DNA of 64,000 bases from Ampullimonas aquatilis (GCF_049675895.1 NZ_CP183834.1:1860001-1924000); one strand, 5' to 3'; positions 18,363 through 26,689 are shown, counted from the stretch's first letter. A program made the numbers and translations. Notes: a model not told the origin generated them from the sequence alone.

Positions 18363-18549
18363 GACTTCCCCCTTGAAGATCGATAAAACACTTGATGAGC
18401 CAGCCCAGTCCCAGGCCAACCGAAATTCCACCCAGATGGGCTTCAAAACCGCTTTCGATGGGCGAGCCCGGGGCGAGGATGCCGATGGCGATGAATCCGC
18501 CGGCGATAGCGATGTCGCGGATGAATCCGCGGTTATGAGGTAACTTCAC
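18346..18549 (-). CDS. Small membrane protein upstream of traA
   Basis: A 67-residue protein with two hydrophobic segments (about residues 12-26 and 40-58) and a Gly-rich turn. It starts inside the end of the OmpA-like gene (17-bp overlap) and ends 17 bp into traA, the tight overlap seen throughout this operon. I do not recognise a family. It could be a pilin chaperone or an inner-membrane accessory protein. Confidence 0.6.
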   Translation of the reverse strand: MKLPHNRGFIRDIAIAGGFIAIGILAPGSPIESGFEAHLGGISVGLGLGWLIKCFIDLQGGSHAKQS

Positions 18550-19183
18550 TTAATTGCACTCCCTTGCTGTTGCTGACCACACCCCGCTTTGCAACGAGAT
18601 GCACCAAACGAATTTCCACGCGCCGGTTCTGGCGGCGAGCGACTTCGGTACGAGAACCGTCCACGTAACAACACATGCCCTCCGCATCCACCTTGATCGA
18701 TGCCAAAACCCCCTGACGGACAAGCCAATCCCTGACGGTGTCGGCACGCTGCCTCGCCAGCCGATCATTGAAAGCCCTGGTACCGATGTCATCGGTTCGA
18801 CCGATCACCTCGATGCGGATCGATTTCTTGGCTTCAGGCAGAAGTGCCTTCATCTTTCTTTCCCCGATCTCGGTCAGATGGCTTTTTCCGAAATCGAAAT
18901 GAATGACATGCTCATTGATCTGCTCACTTGTCAGAGGCGACGAAGGTGCCGGATCAATTGGTGGCTGCGGCGCGACAGTGATCGAACTTCTGGATCGCTC
19001 GATGACGGCCAGGGTCTTTTGCGTAGTGCGAGGACAGTTCGCTTCCGCGCACGTCGAGAATTGACGCTCTATCCAGCCGATGCCGTGGCGGATATGGTCC
19101 GATACCGGAAGCTCAGGTGCTGTGCTACAGCCCATCAGAGCGAATGCCGATCCGAGGCTCAGCATGCGCATCAGGATCGCCAT
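18533..19183 (-). CDS. OmpA-family peptidoglycan-binding lipoprotein
   Basis: A 216-residue lipoprotein with an LMGC lipobox near residue 19 and a C-terminal OmpA/MotB domain: HFDFGKSHLTEIG, then a NDRLARQRADTVRDWL helix, then RRQNRRVEIRLV. It likely anchors the transfer apparatus to peptidoglycan. It overlaps the transglycosylase gene (13 bp) and the next small gene, so it belongs to the tra operon. Confidence 0.9.
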   Translation of the reverse strand: MAILMRMLSLGSAFALMGCSTAPELPVSDHIRHGIGWIERQFSTCAEANCPRTTQKTLAVIERSRSSITVAPQPPIDPAPSSPLTSEQINEHVIHFDFGKSHLTEIGERKMKALLPEAKKSIRIEVIGRTDDIGTRAFNDRLARQRADTVRDWLVRQGVLASIKVDAEGMCCYVDGSRTEVARRQNRRVEIRLVHLVAKRGVVSNSKGVQLSEVTS

Positions 19184-19599
19184 GACTTGAGTCGGGCAGC
19201 TACGCGGTGGGCATAGGCATTCCGCTTGGCTGGTGAGCGTGCGTTATAGGCACCTACCGCCTCCCAGCCGTATCCATGCTGGCGAACGTTCTGCGCAAGT
19301 ATCCAGGCGCCGACATGCGTGTTGAGACAGGGATCAAGCAGCTTCTGTCGATCAATTCCGTAGCTGGCAAGAATCCCCAGCCAACGACTGTTGATTTGCA
19401 TGTGGCCAAGATCTTCGCTGCCATCCCGGTTCAAATTCCGCGCTTGCGGATTTCCTCCGGACTCGACGGTCGAGATGGCTTCCAGCAACACTGGAGCGAT
19501 GCCATAGCGTGCCCCAGCCTGTTCAAAACAATGGGCGTGGCTCGAAAGCGAAAACAGCAGAAAGTGGGCTGCGACCAGAATGCGATTCATGGCCCGCAT
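19171..19599 (-). CDS. Lytic transglycosylase (VirB1-like)
   Basis: A 142-residue periplasmic protein with a signal peptide ending near SSHAH and an SLT domain: the ISTVESGGNP segment with the catalytic Glu, GHMQINSRW, and GAYNA. It opens the peptidoglycan for pilus assembly. It is the first gene of the long tra operon, 30 bp downstream of dyad B. Two nearby ATGs (19599 and 19590) are possible; neither has a clear ribosome site. Confidence 0.92.
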   Translation of the reverse strand: MRAMNRILVAAHFLLFSLSSHAHCFEQAGARYGIAPVLLEAISTVESGGNPQARNLNRDGSEDLGHMQINSRWLGILASYGIDRQKLLDPCLNTHVGAWILAQNVRQHGYGWEAVGAYNARSPAKRNAYAHRVAARLKSWRS

Positions 19600-19629
19600 G
19601 GTAGGGAGCGAGCAGCTGCCTGCGCAGCC

Positions 19630-19656
19630 GAAATGTGACCTTTATGGACGCATTTC
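19630..19656. promoter_or_regulatory. 27-bp dyad, copy B
   Basis: Arms GAAATGTG and CGCATTTC flank a CTTTATGG centre. It lies between the divergent tra operon (first start at 19599) and the NERD gene (start at 19752). A longer NERD start at 19635 would run through it, which supports the later start. Confidence 0.75.
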
Positions 19657-19751
19657 GAGAATCAACGAGAGTTGAATTGGTCGTAGTACAGCGCAATGAC
19701 ATTGGATATGATGACGGGCGTACCGATCCAACACTGCCAACGGAATCGCCA

Positions 19752-20846
19752 ATGATCATCAAGCACGCTGACGACAAATCGACGGACATCGACACCCTTC
19801 AATCGCTGCTGGCCCATCCATCAGCAACTCCCGAGATCCGCAAGCGGATCGAGCAGGAGGTTCGCAATATCAAGGCAGGAGTTCGTGGCGAAAGCGAGGC
19901 AACGCAGGAAATGAAGGTCCGTTACGGAGAATCCCGTAACTGGGCGATCATCCATGATCTACGCGTCGAGTTCGGTGATCTGGTTGCTCAGATTGATCAT
20001 CTGGTCATCAATCGTTGGCTGGACATCTGGGTGTGCGAGAGCAAGCATTTTTCCGAAGGAGTCGCGATCAATAACCATGGCGAATTCACTGCCTTCTTCA
20101 ACCACAAGCCCTATGGTGTTCCGTCCCCGATTGAGCAAAACGAACGGCACATCCTGATTCTGAAGCGCATCCTTGATGCCGGAATGGTTGAACTTCCGAA
20201 GCGTTTGGGCTTCACCATCAAGCCTGACCTGAAAAGTCTCGTGCTGGTATCCAAGGGTGCCAGAATTAGCCGGCCTGAGGTCAAGATCGACGGCATTGAG
20301 TGCGTCATCAAGAACGATCAGTTTTTCAAGCACGTCGACAAGGCCGTCGACGAGAACGGCATTCTCGCGACAGCCAAAATCATCGGCAGTGACACATTGG
20401 AAAACGTGGCAACACAGATCGCCCGACTTCACAAACCGTTTCGGTTCGATTGGCTGGCAAAGTTTGGATTAAACAAATTGCCGCACCGACCCATCCCTAC
20501 ACCGGCAATCCCAGCCGAGTCACCGGTGACGACGGCCCCGAAAGTATCTGAACCAAAAGCACCAGTAGCCTTACCCACCCATATACCGGCGCCGACCACG
20601 CCGCAACCGATCGCGCTGACCAACGCAACCCCGGTCTGCCGCGCATGCGGAAGTGCGAAGATTTCCGCGCAATATGGAAAATTCGGCTATTACTTCAAGT
20701 GCGCCGATTGCGATGGAAACACGCCGATCAAGATTGGCTGTGGTGTCGCGGGACACAAGGAACGTATCCGCAAGGACAGCCTAAAGTTCTACCGTGAGTG
20801 CGCTGACTGCAAGAGCAGTTCGCTGTTTTTTGAAAATAGTCAGTAA
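19752..20846 (+). CDS. NERD-domain protein with C-terminal zinc ribbons
   Basis: A 364-residue protein. The N-terminal half is a nuclease-related (NERD) domain with an IHDLRVEFGDLVAQIDHLVI block, where a D-x-x-V-I core is followed by WVCESKHF, the expected catalytic E-x-K. A Pro/Thr-rich linker leads to two Cys-rich zinc ribbons (CRACG...CADCDG and a later C...CADC pair) like those of topoisomerase tails. It may be a nuclease acting on plasmid or host DNA. I chose the ATG at 19752 because an earlier ATG at 19635 would overlap dyad B and adds non-family sequence. Confidence 0.8.
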   Translation: MIIKHADDKSTDIDTLQSLLAHPSATPEIRKRIEQEVRNIKAGVRGESEATQEMKVRYGESRNWAIIHDLRVEFGDLVAQIDHLVINRWLDIWVCESKHFSEGVAINNHGEFTAFFNHKPYGVPSPIEQNERHILILKRILDAGMVELPKRLGFTIKPDLKSLVLVSKGARISRPEVKIDGIECVIKNDQFFKHVDKAVDENGILATAKIIGSDTLENVATQIARLHKPFRFDWLAKFGLNKLPHRPIPTPAIPAESPVTTAPKVSEPKAPVALPTHIPAPTTPQPIALTNATPVCRACGSAKISAQYGKFGYYFKCADCDGNTPIKIGCGVAGHKERIRKDSLKFYRECADCKSSSLFFENSQ

Positions 20847-20869
20847 ACCGTCCGGATCTCCTATTCCGC

Positions 20870-21484
20870 TTATAGCCGCTTCTGAAGATTGCTGACCCAG
20901 AGCCATAGTGAATACGACAGAGACACCGTCAGCGCCGGGGCAATCAGGGCGGGGAGCGGAACCGGAATCAACAACCAACAGGAGAGCCCCACCAGCACCA
21001 CCCACATGACACGAATCCCCAACTTGTGGCGGATTGGGCTTTGGGCAACAAAGGAGAACTTGCGTATCTCCCGAATGTAATGTCCATCCAGATAGGCAAC
21101 GATGGCAAGTGGAATACCGGGAACAAGCCATCCGATCAACACATGCAGCCGGTACACCAATAGACCTACCCATAGCCAGGTCGCCTCGATACGCGAGCGC
21201 ATCCATTGACTGAGGCTCGCGTTCCCCAAAGGTCCTTGCCCGATGGATTCCGCTTCGGTCAGAAAGCCCTGGAAGTCCTTCGACATCGAATCCTTAAGGC
21301 CACGGACAGCCTGACCATAGACCACGTGCTCACCTTCACCTGCAAGGGCATAGACCTCGCCACGCTCAGTCATCCAGGCTGATCGAATCACGGCGGGTGG
21401 TATGAAAACCCACGTCGCCACGACGGCAATGAAAACGCCAATAGCCAGTACCGTAGCAACCCCGGAGTCATTTCTCTGAGCCAT
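20870..21484 (-). CDS. DUF4400 integrating-element membrane protein
   Basis: A 204-residue inner-membrane protein with four or so hydrophobic segments (about residues 8-28, 105-135 and 150-195). It matches the DUF4400 family, which in SXT and related elements sits directly after traD (sometimes called traJ). Its start codon overlaps the traD stop by one base (TAATG). The exact role is unknown; the position suggests help for the coupling protein. Confidence 0.85.
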   Translation of the reverse strand: MAQRNDSGVATVLAIGVFIAVVATWVFIPPAVIRSAWMTERGEVYALAGEGEHVVYGQAVRGLKDSMSKDFQGFLTEAESIGQGPLGNASLSQWMRSRIEATWLWVGLLVYRLHVLIGWLVPGIPLAIVAYLDGHYIREIRKFSFVAQSPIRHKLGIRVMWVVLVGLSCWLLIPVPLPALIAPALTVSLSYSLWLWVSNLQKRL

Positions 21485-23304
21485 TACCGCTCCGTAACCA
21501 GAATCGGGATACGCCCTTTCAAGGTTCGACCACCCGACAATCGAGCAATGAAATGCAAGGGCGGCAACTCCCCCAGCATGGCCGCGGGAAACAAGTCGGC
21601 CTCCTCTTCGAGAATCTGCTCCTGATACGACGCGCTGTATTCGTCGTGAATATGCGTGTCCACATTGTGACCGTAGCGTAGCGCCATCGACCGCACCTTG
21701 GTCTGTGGCATGCCTTCGGCGATGTACTTTTGTGTCTCTGAATCGAGTACCCGCAAGGCGATCTTGTTGTTGGTGTTGGCCAATACCTGGCGAGCCTTGT
21801 TCTCATCACCGAGGCGGCTGGCAAAGTCAGCAAAGGTCTGCGTCGCTATCGTTACTCGAAAATCTGCGCCTCCGCCCTTGTTCATGAGCTGGATCGCCGG
21901 CTGATTGAGAACCTCGGCCGCCTCGTCGATGAAGAGATTCACCGGCGTCAGGGTATCAATCCCGTAGTTGTAGCGATCCCCCGCCACAGCGGCAAGATCA
22001 GCCAGCATGATGGAACCGATGGCGCTACCAACCGTCGAGTCCGCCAGAGAGTCGAGACCGATATAGACCACCTTGTTGCCGCGAATTATCTTGGACATGT
22101 CGGTCACAAGGCGTTCATGACCAGGCTCGAAGTCCGGCGACAGCAGCTCCTGCAGCGGATCACTGGTAAGCATTGAGAGAATCGGAATCAAGGATGCCAC
22201 CATCTTTTGAAAGTGATCCCGATTGTGCTCGTAGGTCGAGATCAGGCCGTCCAGGTCAACCGACTGGGCTTCGTGGATGGCAACCTCTTGGTAGAAGGCC
22301 ACATAAGCCTGGAGCAAGCGGTCCTTGTTCTTCCGAATGTAGGACGAGGCACGTGTCTCCCAGTCGCGAACATGCGCGACAAAGTGGACTTTCAGCGCTC
22401 GTTGCAGAAGACTTTCCGGTCCACCTTCCACGTAGCGCCGAAGCTGGACCAGATTGGGACGATGACCAGTGGCAATCATGCCATTGGTGATGTCGTTCAA
22501 CACCTTCCAGCCAAATGCAGTGAAGGGATCGGCGCCGGTTTCGGAAGGAATCAGTGCGGCGACGCGGCTGGCCAGCTCAGTCTTGCGGTTCCAGTTGCGC
22601 AGCGGGTCAATGCACGCCGATCGGTCCGGGTGTGCCGGATGGAAATAGACGAAGCGATCACCCTCCCCGCTGGCATCACAGGCAGCACGTGCATTCTGGG
22701 CGAGACCATGATCCCCTTTGGGATCGATGATGATCACGGTTTCACCGCGAAAGATTGCCTGGGCGATCAAAATGTCGAACAGGCGAGTCTTGCCGACCCG
22801 AGTGCTACCAACGATCAGGCTATGGCCCACCAGGTTTGCCAACTCGGAATAAATATCCTTTTCGGGGGCAAGACCATGAACCCAGTAGGAACCTTCTGCG
22901 TGCTGAGCAGCCGTTCCAAGGGTGCGAACCACACCCATCGACATCAAGGTGTGCAGTTTGGTCGCTTCGATATCGGTCCAGGGAAAACCACGCCCCAACC
23001 AATACGACTTCGATGCGATGGCCTGCCGAGATTTGCACCGCAAGGCTTCCAGATCGATAAATTCCTTACCGAAGAATTTGAGACGTCGATCTTCGACATT
23101 CCGGCGATAGGCCTGAAAACTGCGCACCGCTGCACCGGCTACACAGCCGATTCCAAGCACGACACCAAAACCCCGGAAGATCGGCGCCACAGTGGTCAGG
23201 AGAAAAATCGAAACTGCGCCAACAGTCCAGACTACCGCCATGCGCGCTTCGAAGTTCGGACGCCATGGGACTTCAAACTGGTAGGGTGAGGATGCATTGG
23301 CCAT
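21484..23304 (-). CDS. traD: TraD type IV coupling protein
   Basis: An ATPase of about 606 residues that brings the relaxase-DNA complex to the transfer channel. Two N-terminal membrane segments are followed by Walker A (LIVGSTRVGKTRLFD), Walker B (NLFIDEAAEVLN) and a VTIATQTFADF motif, the TraD/VirD4 pattern. I chose the ATG at 23304, which starts just after the preceding gene ends; the open frame to 23382 lacks a convincing signal. Confidence 0.93.
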   Translation of the reverse strand: MANASSPYQFEVPWRPNFEARMAVVWTVGAVSIFLLTTVAPIFRGFGVVLGIGCVAGAAVRSFQAYRRNVEDRRLKFFGKEFIDLEALRCKSRQAIASKSYWLGRGFPWTDIEATKLHTLMSMGVVRTLGTAAQHAEGSYWVHGLAPEKDIYSELANLVGHSLIVGSTRVGKTRLFDILIAQAIFRGETVIIIDPKGDHGLAQNARAACDASGEGDRFVYFHPAHPDRSACIDPLRNWNRKTELASRVAALIPSETGADPFTAFGWKVLNDITNGMIATGHRPNLVQLRRYVEGGPESLLQRALKVHFVAHVRDWETRASSYIRKNKDRLLQAYVAFYQEVAIHEAQSVDLDGLISTYEHNRDHFQKMVASLIPILSMLTSDPLQELLSPDFEPGHERLVTDMSKIIRGNKVVYIGLDSLADSTVGSAIGSIMLADLAAVAGDRYNYGIDTLTPVNLFIDEAAEVLNQPAIQLMNKGGGADFRVTIATQTFADFASRLGDENKARQVLANTNNKIALRVLDSETQKYIAEGMPQTKVRSMALRYGHNVDTHIHDEYSASYQEQILEEEADLFPAAMLGELPPLHFIARLSGGRTLKGRIPILVTER

Positions 23305-23323
23305 TATTTTTGACCATTCCCGT

Positions 23324-23743
23324 TCAGCGCCATGCTCCCGCGCCGTCTTGGGACGCTTGGGAAAGTAGGTGCATGACCGCAATTCCCGACCAAATTGCTA
23401 CCGGCCATTCTGCCGCCGGCATCCAGGTCGACAGGATCAATCCCATCTGGACCATGATCGAAAGGAGACCCAGTGCGAACGCCAAACGCCGGTTGATTGT
23501 GCCGGCTTGCCGCGACGACCAAAGGAGAATCACAAGCCAGGAAACGGTAACAACGACAGCGGTCAAGAGCTCATGTCCGCGCGCAAACTGCTCTGCCATC
23601 CCGCCAAGGAATACCAGGATCAACACAATGCCGAGAAAACTCCTGGAATCTGGCATCGACTTCCAGTCGCCGCGCAGTCGCAGAAGATTCCACCCATGCC
23701 AACACAGTGTTGCCATCAACCCCGGTTTCGTCAGACTCATCAT
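23324..23743 (-). CDS. Four-helix membrane protein preceding traD
   Basis: A 139-residue protein with four predicted membrane segments (about residues 33-48, 60-77, 88-106 and 112-126). It is first in the traD operon, 19 bp ahead of traD. SXT-like elements often carry a small membrane protein here, but I cannot name a family. Confidence 0.7.
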   Translation of the reverse strand: MMSLTKPGLMATLCWHGWNLLRLRGDWKSMPDSRSFLGIVLILVFLGGMAEQFARGHELLTAVVVTVSWLVILLWSSRQAGTINRRLAFALGLLSIMVQMGLILSTWMPAAEWPVAIWSGIAVMHLLSQASQDGAGAWR

Positions 23744-23963
23744 GATCCCCTTGCTTAGAATTCGTTAAGCCCCGTATCGTGGGGCAAGCGATGCGATCAG
23801 ACCCGATGGAGGCACCGTATAGCGTGCGGTCAAGTCCTCGCATTGCCGGTGTTGATTGCGAGGCACCGCCGGCCGACCTCGGGCGGATATCCCCGATGTC
23901 TGTCGAGGTGGAAACCTACCGCCTGAAATTCATCTTACGGATTTCCAAAAATATGCAACATCC

Positions 23964-23990
23964 GAAATCGATCCAAATCGGTCACATTTC
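23964..23990. promoter_or_regulatory. 27-bp dyad, copy C (reverse orientation)
   Basis: Read on the minus strand it has GAAATGTGACC, then a TTTGG centre and ATCGATTTC, almost identical to copy F. It is the only copy in this orientation and lies 9 bp from the first DnaA box, 220 bp upstream of the traD operon. Confidence 0.7.
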
Positions 23991-23999
23991 GAATACCAG

Positions 24000-24008
24000 T
24001 TATCCACA
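24000..24008 (+). promoter_or_regulatory. DnaA box (consensus)
   Basis: TTATCCACA, a perfect match to the classical DnaA-binding consensus, at the left side of the candidate origin. Confidence 0.75.
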
Positions 24009-24029
24009 GGTCGCCTGCCGATGGAGAAG

Positions 24030-24038
24030 TTATCCACG
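24030..24038 (+). promoter_or_regulatory. DnaA box, second copy
   Basis: TTATCCACG, one mismatch from consensus, 30 bp after the first box in the same orientation. It abuts the degenerate iteron at 24037. Confidence 0.6.
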
Positions 24039-24115
24039 TGAAATCTGTCTCACCGCAGAATTCAGCTGGATCGTCGACAGACTGGGGGATCTCCGGCGCC
24101 ACGAAATTTTGCCCA

Positions 24116-24174
24116 CGTGACATCTGTCCCGCGACCATGTGACATCTGTCCCCGGATTACGTGACAACTGTCCC
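24116..24174 (+). repeat. Three 22-bp-phased iterons
   Basis: The core TGACATCTGTCCC or a one-base variant occurs with starts at 24116, 24138 and 24160, spaced exactly 22 bp, two helical turns. A fourth, degenerate copy (GTGAAATCTGTCTC) lies at 24037-24051, outside the phase. They are the likely RepA binding sites. Confidence 0.8.
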
Positions 24175-24220
24175 GGCCATCGGCGGGGATCCCTTATGGG
24201 ACAAGGCATACAGCCTGCCT

Positions 24221-24260
24221 CAAGTAGTTGCTTGTAGGTTTACAAGTAGATTGCAAGTAG
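24221..24260 (+). repeat. CAAGTAG repeats
   Basis: CAAGTAG begins at 24221, 24243 and 24254, i.e. 22 and 11 bp apart, so all three face the same side of the helix. A CTTGTA / TACAAG inverted repeat lies among them. They may be a second protein-binding array at the origin. Confidence 0.5.
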
Positions 24261-24351
24261 AGCCCCCCTTTTTCTGTGGAAAAATCATCAAAGACCGACA
24301 CGGGGAAAAGGCCAACCGATCTCTCAGCAGGACTACACCGAAAACCCGTCG

Positions 24352-25239
24352 TCAGAGTCTGGATAGTTTGGCGGAACCGGTATGCCGGGTATGCAATCGG
24401 CTTGCACCCACAAACAGGCCAGCGTCCTGCGGCGTGGCATTGGCTTCTGGATAGAACAACTGAGCTTCTTTCAAGCGAAGAAGAAACCGCTTCTTGAAAT
24501 CGATCAGGCCTCGTGGACTATCGCCGTAGTCGGCACCGAATTGAAGCTTCAAGGCTGCCCAAGGAATCATCACGCCAGGTCGGTTTTTCACCCGCAACAG
24601 AAATATTCGATAGACCAGCCAGGAATAGATATCCATTGCCAACGGTGATTTCGACAGCGCACGCAACACGCGCATGTCGATCGGTACGGGAGAGTCGGTA
24701 ATGTTCTTGAAGAAGGTATTGGAAAGTCTGAGGCTGCTTTCCCAGAGCATCCGATCATCCGGCCGGTGAGGATCCCACAGCACAAAGGCCTCATCGGCAA
24801 TAGGCATGTTCTTGAGCCCGTACCGTCCTTCGATTTGGTACGTGATGGACAGCATCGACGAAAACAGTTTCAGCGATTGTGTCCGCAGGCGCAGACAGTC
24901 CCTGCCGTCCGTGCGCATTCCGAGTTTTCTGAGGAATTCGTTCTGACTCCGGCCAAGCCCCAGTGTGGGCGACTTGGTACGTACTGCTTCGGTACATATC
25001 CATGCAAGCAATAGCCGCGGAACCGTGCCGAAAGGCAATCCGAATTTCGGATTGGCGATGATCGAGAGCGACACGGCCCCGCTGGAGCGTTCGAAGTACG
25101 GAACGCCAGGATCGCTATGCGGCAAGGTTGTCTGCACCAACGCCTGCCCCAGGAATCCGATGGACTCGGCATCGTTCTCGCCGGCGGCAATATCGGATGC
25201 AAGTCCGATCAATTTATGGACTCGTTCCGAGCCTGTCAT
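24352..25239 (-). CDS. repA: RepA plasmid replication initiator (RepA_C family)
   Basis: A 295-residue initiator. Diagnostic segments are FGTVPRLLLAWICTEAVRTKSP, LGRSQNEFLRKLGM, LWDPHRPDDRMLWESSLRLS, VPIDMRVLRALSKSPLAMDIYSWLVYR and LQFGADYG..., in the order found in plasmid-encoded RepA proteins (PF04796). It probably binds the iterons at 24116-24174, which lie downstream of its own stop codon. No strong ribosome site precedes the ATG, which fits low-level expression. A replication protein in this SXT/IncA-C-like backbone supports an autonomous plasmid. Confidence 0.88.
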   Translation of the reverse strand: MTGSERVHKLIGLASDIAAGENDAESIGFLGQALVQTTLPHSDPGVPYFERSSGAVSLSIIANPKFGLPFGTVPRLLLAWICTEAVRTKSPTLGLGRSQNEFLRKLGMRTDGRDCLRLRTQSLKLFSSMLSITYQIEGRYGLKNMPIADEAFVLWDPHRPDDRMLWESSLRLSNTFFKNITDSPVPIDMRVLRALSKSPLAMDIYSWLVYRIFLLRVKNRPGVMIPWAALKLQFGADYGDSPRGLIDFKKRFLLRLKEAQLFYPEANATPQDAGLFVGASRLHTRHTGSAKLSRL

Positions 25240-25364
25240 GACAAATCTACGGCTCGCAACGGTTGGCGAATCCTCATGCAGCAGAAATAGAAAGCGGCCG
25301 TGGGAAGAATTGCATCGAAAATCATTCCCACGCTTTTAGCAGGACGAAAAACTCACCGGCGGCC

Positions 25365-25391
25365 GAAATGCGCCCTTCCTGGCCGCAATTT
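25365..25391. promoter_or_regulatory. 27-bp dyad, copy D
   Basis: GAAATGCG, a CCTTCCTGG centre, then CGCAATTT. The right arm has one extra A compared with other copies. It lies 125 bp upstream of the repA start in the gap 25240-25435, which has no gene. Confidence 0.6.
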
Positions 25392-25435
25392 GAAATAGGG
25401 TTGGAATCCGGTCAGCACCGGAGTCCAAGGAAATC

Positions 25436-25726
25436 TCAATCGACTATTTCCACCTGAACCCACTTCATGACGTCCCCCTGTGCTGTCGGTACTTGATTTG
25501 CTACCAGCAGGATTGGTCCGTTGGGTACCAACGCGGTGGCGAGCGGATGCTTGAGACCATCTGCCCAGCCGCCATGAAGGCCCATGCGTTGTTCCTGTTC
25601 CGCTCTCTCGATCAGATCGCAAACATCGCTCAGCGACAGCTCTTTCAGCGTGATGCCAACAGTCAACGATGCCAGCATGCGCAAGTCGAACGTGTCGGTC
25701 ACGAGATACCGCGGCGGCATGTTCAT
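25436..25726 (-). CDS. Small conserved-type protein after mobI
   Basis: A 96-residue protein of unknown function. It overlaps the end of mobI by 4 bp (ATGA), so the two are co-translated. The C-terminus (PILLVANQVPTAQGDVMKWV) suggests a compact alpha/beta fold, but I cannot assign a family. Confidence 0.65.
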   Translation of the reverse strand: MNMPPRYLVTDTFDLRMLASLTVGITLKELSLSDVCDLIERAEQEQRMGLHGGWADGLKHPLATALVPNGPILLVANQVPTAQGDVMKWVQVEIVD

Positions 25727-26214
25727 GCTGCGTCCTCCTCTGGCAGCGACTCTCCGGCACAGTCGGCCAAATAGCGCTCCATTCGCCCAAGGATCACCAG
25801 CATCGAAGAACAGTAATGAGCCTGACGGCGGAAGGATGCAGCCTCGGTCTCGGCCTCCACAACCCGCTCACGGCTCCACTCAGGCGCGAACTTGAACAAG
25901 TCGCCCATGTCATAGCTATATACGAGATCGGTGCCGCGCTTGTTCTTGTTGCGCTTACGAATGTAATGATGCTCTGTGGTCCGATTGCCCTTGGCGTCGC
26001 GCTTCCATACCCGTTGATACCATTCCAGCATGAGCGTATTCTTCTCATGCCGAACGCGATATTTCAGGGTATTTTGGTCGTCCCAGCCCTTACGGAGGGA
26101 ATTCCCCTCGACAGTAAAGAGCTCAAATCTGACCGCCGTGTTGGAGGCCTGATCGAACAGATCACCAATGTAGTTTTTGAGTATCGTTCGAACCTGCCCG
26201 AGTCGTTCATCCAT
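25723..26214 (-). CDS. mobI: MobI-like auxiliary mobilisation protein
   Basis: A 163-residue basic protein resembling MobI of SXT and IncA/C elements: a central MLEWYQRVWKRDAKGN segment, a basic stretch RKRNKNKRG, and an acidic helix FAPEWSRERVVEAETEAASFRRQ. MobI acts with MobH-type relaxases at oriT. The ATG at 26214 follows GGAGAG at 6 nt, whereas the open frame back to 26637 passes through dyad E and reads non-family sequence. The gene is divergent from parM. Confidence 0.65.
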   Translation of the reverse strand: MDERLGQVRTILKNYIGDLFDQASNTAVRFELFTVEGNSLRKGWDDQNTLKYRVRHEKNTLMLEWYQRVWKRDAKGNRTTEHHYIRKRNKNKRGTDLVYSYDMGDLFKFAPEWSRERVVEAETEAASFRRQAHYCSSMLVILGRMERYLADCAGESLPEEDAA

Positions 26215-26689
26215 ACCATCTCTCCAAGCTTTAAGCTCCGGTTGCATCCCCCGCACAATCCACAGCGGGGCTTTCGACCTATTTCTCGGCCGCGCCGAGA
26301 ATTGGATCGCCCGTTGAATCCCTCTGGAAGTACGCCCGACCCGGCATTCGGGGCAATCTGACGTTCGATTGCACCCGTCGTACCAGTGAAACCACAGCAA
26401 GCCCAGGCATGACGCTGGAACCCCTGTTGTTCCGGATTCAACGGACGCCATCGTAGAAAGCATCCGTGTCTCTGCGCGCTCGAAATGTGACCTTTTTGGG
26501 CGCATTTCAAAATCCACAGCCACAGGGCGCGCCATAGGATCAGGTGCTCTGGCGGTGCACTCGCGATATGCACTCGCGCAATCCCAGGCATTACGTCCTG
26601 TCTCGGGGTGCCCTGCAGTGCTACTGCCAGGTCTCATGACCCAATGTCGGGCATGACAGCCACTGAAGTGCTACGGGAGAGAACCTGAA
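26215..26689. other. Candidate oriT / par centromere region
   Basis: A 475-bp gap between divergent mobI and parM. It holds hairpins (CCCCGC...GCGGGG at about 26250-26270; TCTCGGC-CGC-GCCGAGA at 26284-26300; GGAAC...GTTCC near 26417-26433), dyad E, a 13-bp direct repeat of TGCACTCGCG (26556 and 26569) and paired AGTGCTAC copies (26617 and 26667). In SXT the oriT lies next to mobI, so an oriT in the left part and a ParR-binding centromere near parM are both plausible. Confidence 0.45.
26482..26508. promoter_or_regulatory. 27-bp dyad, copy E
   Basis: Arms GAAATGTG and CGCATTTC around CCTTTTTGG. It lies in the divergent mobI-parM region, 267 bp from the mobI start and 181 bp from parM. Confidence 0.75.

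Larger units (their letters stand above)
23744..24351. other. Replication origin region (oriV)
   Basis: A 608-bp stretch without a credible gene lies between the traD operon and the 3' end of repA. It contains dyad C, two DnaA boxes, three 22-bp-phased iterons with one degenerate copy at 24037-24051, and three CAAGTAG repeats followed by a pyrimidine-rich tract. This is what an iteron-controlled plasmid origin looks like. A 113-codon open frame across it is not family-like and runs through the repeats. Confidence 0.7.

Noticed and set aside
22207..23289. 360-codon plus-strand frame opposite traD
   Set aside because: It is antisense to conserved Walker motifs of TraD and has no recognisable features.
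23779..24120. 113-codon frame in the origin region
   Set aside because: It crosses dyad C, the DnaA boxes and an iteron, and its product resembles no protein family.
24221..24260. CAAGTAG repeats as a CRISPR-like array
   Set aside because: Units are 7 bp with spacings of 22 and 11 bp and have no spacer pattern; they fit protein-binding sites at an origin.
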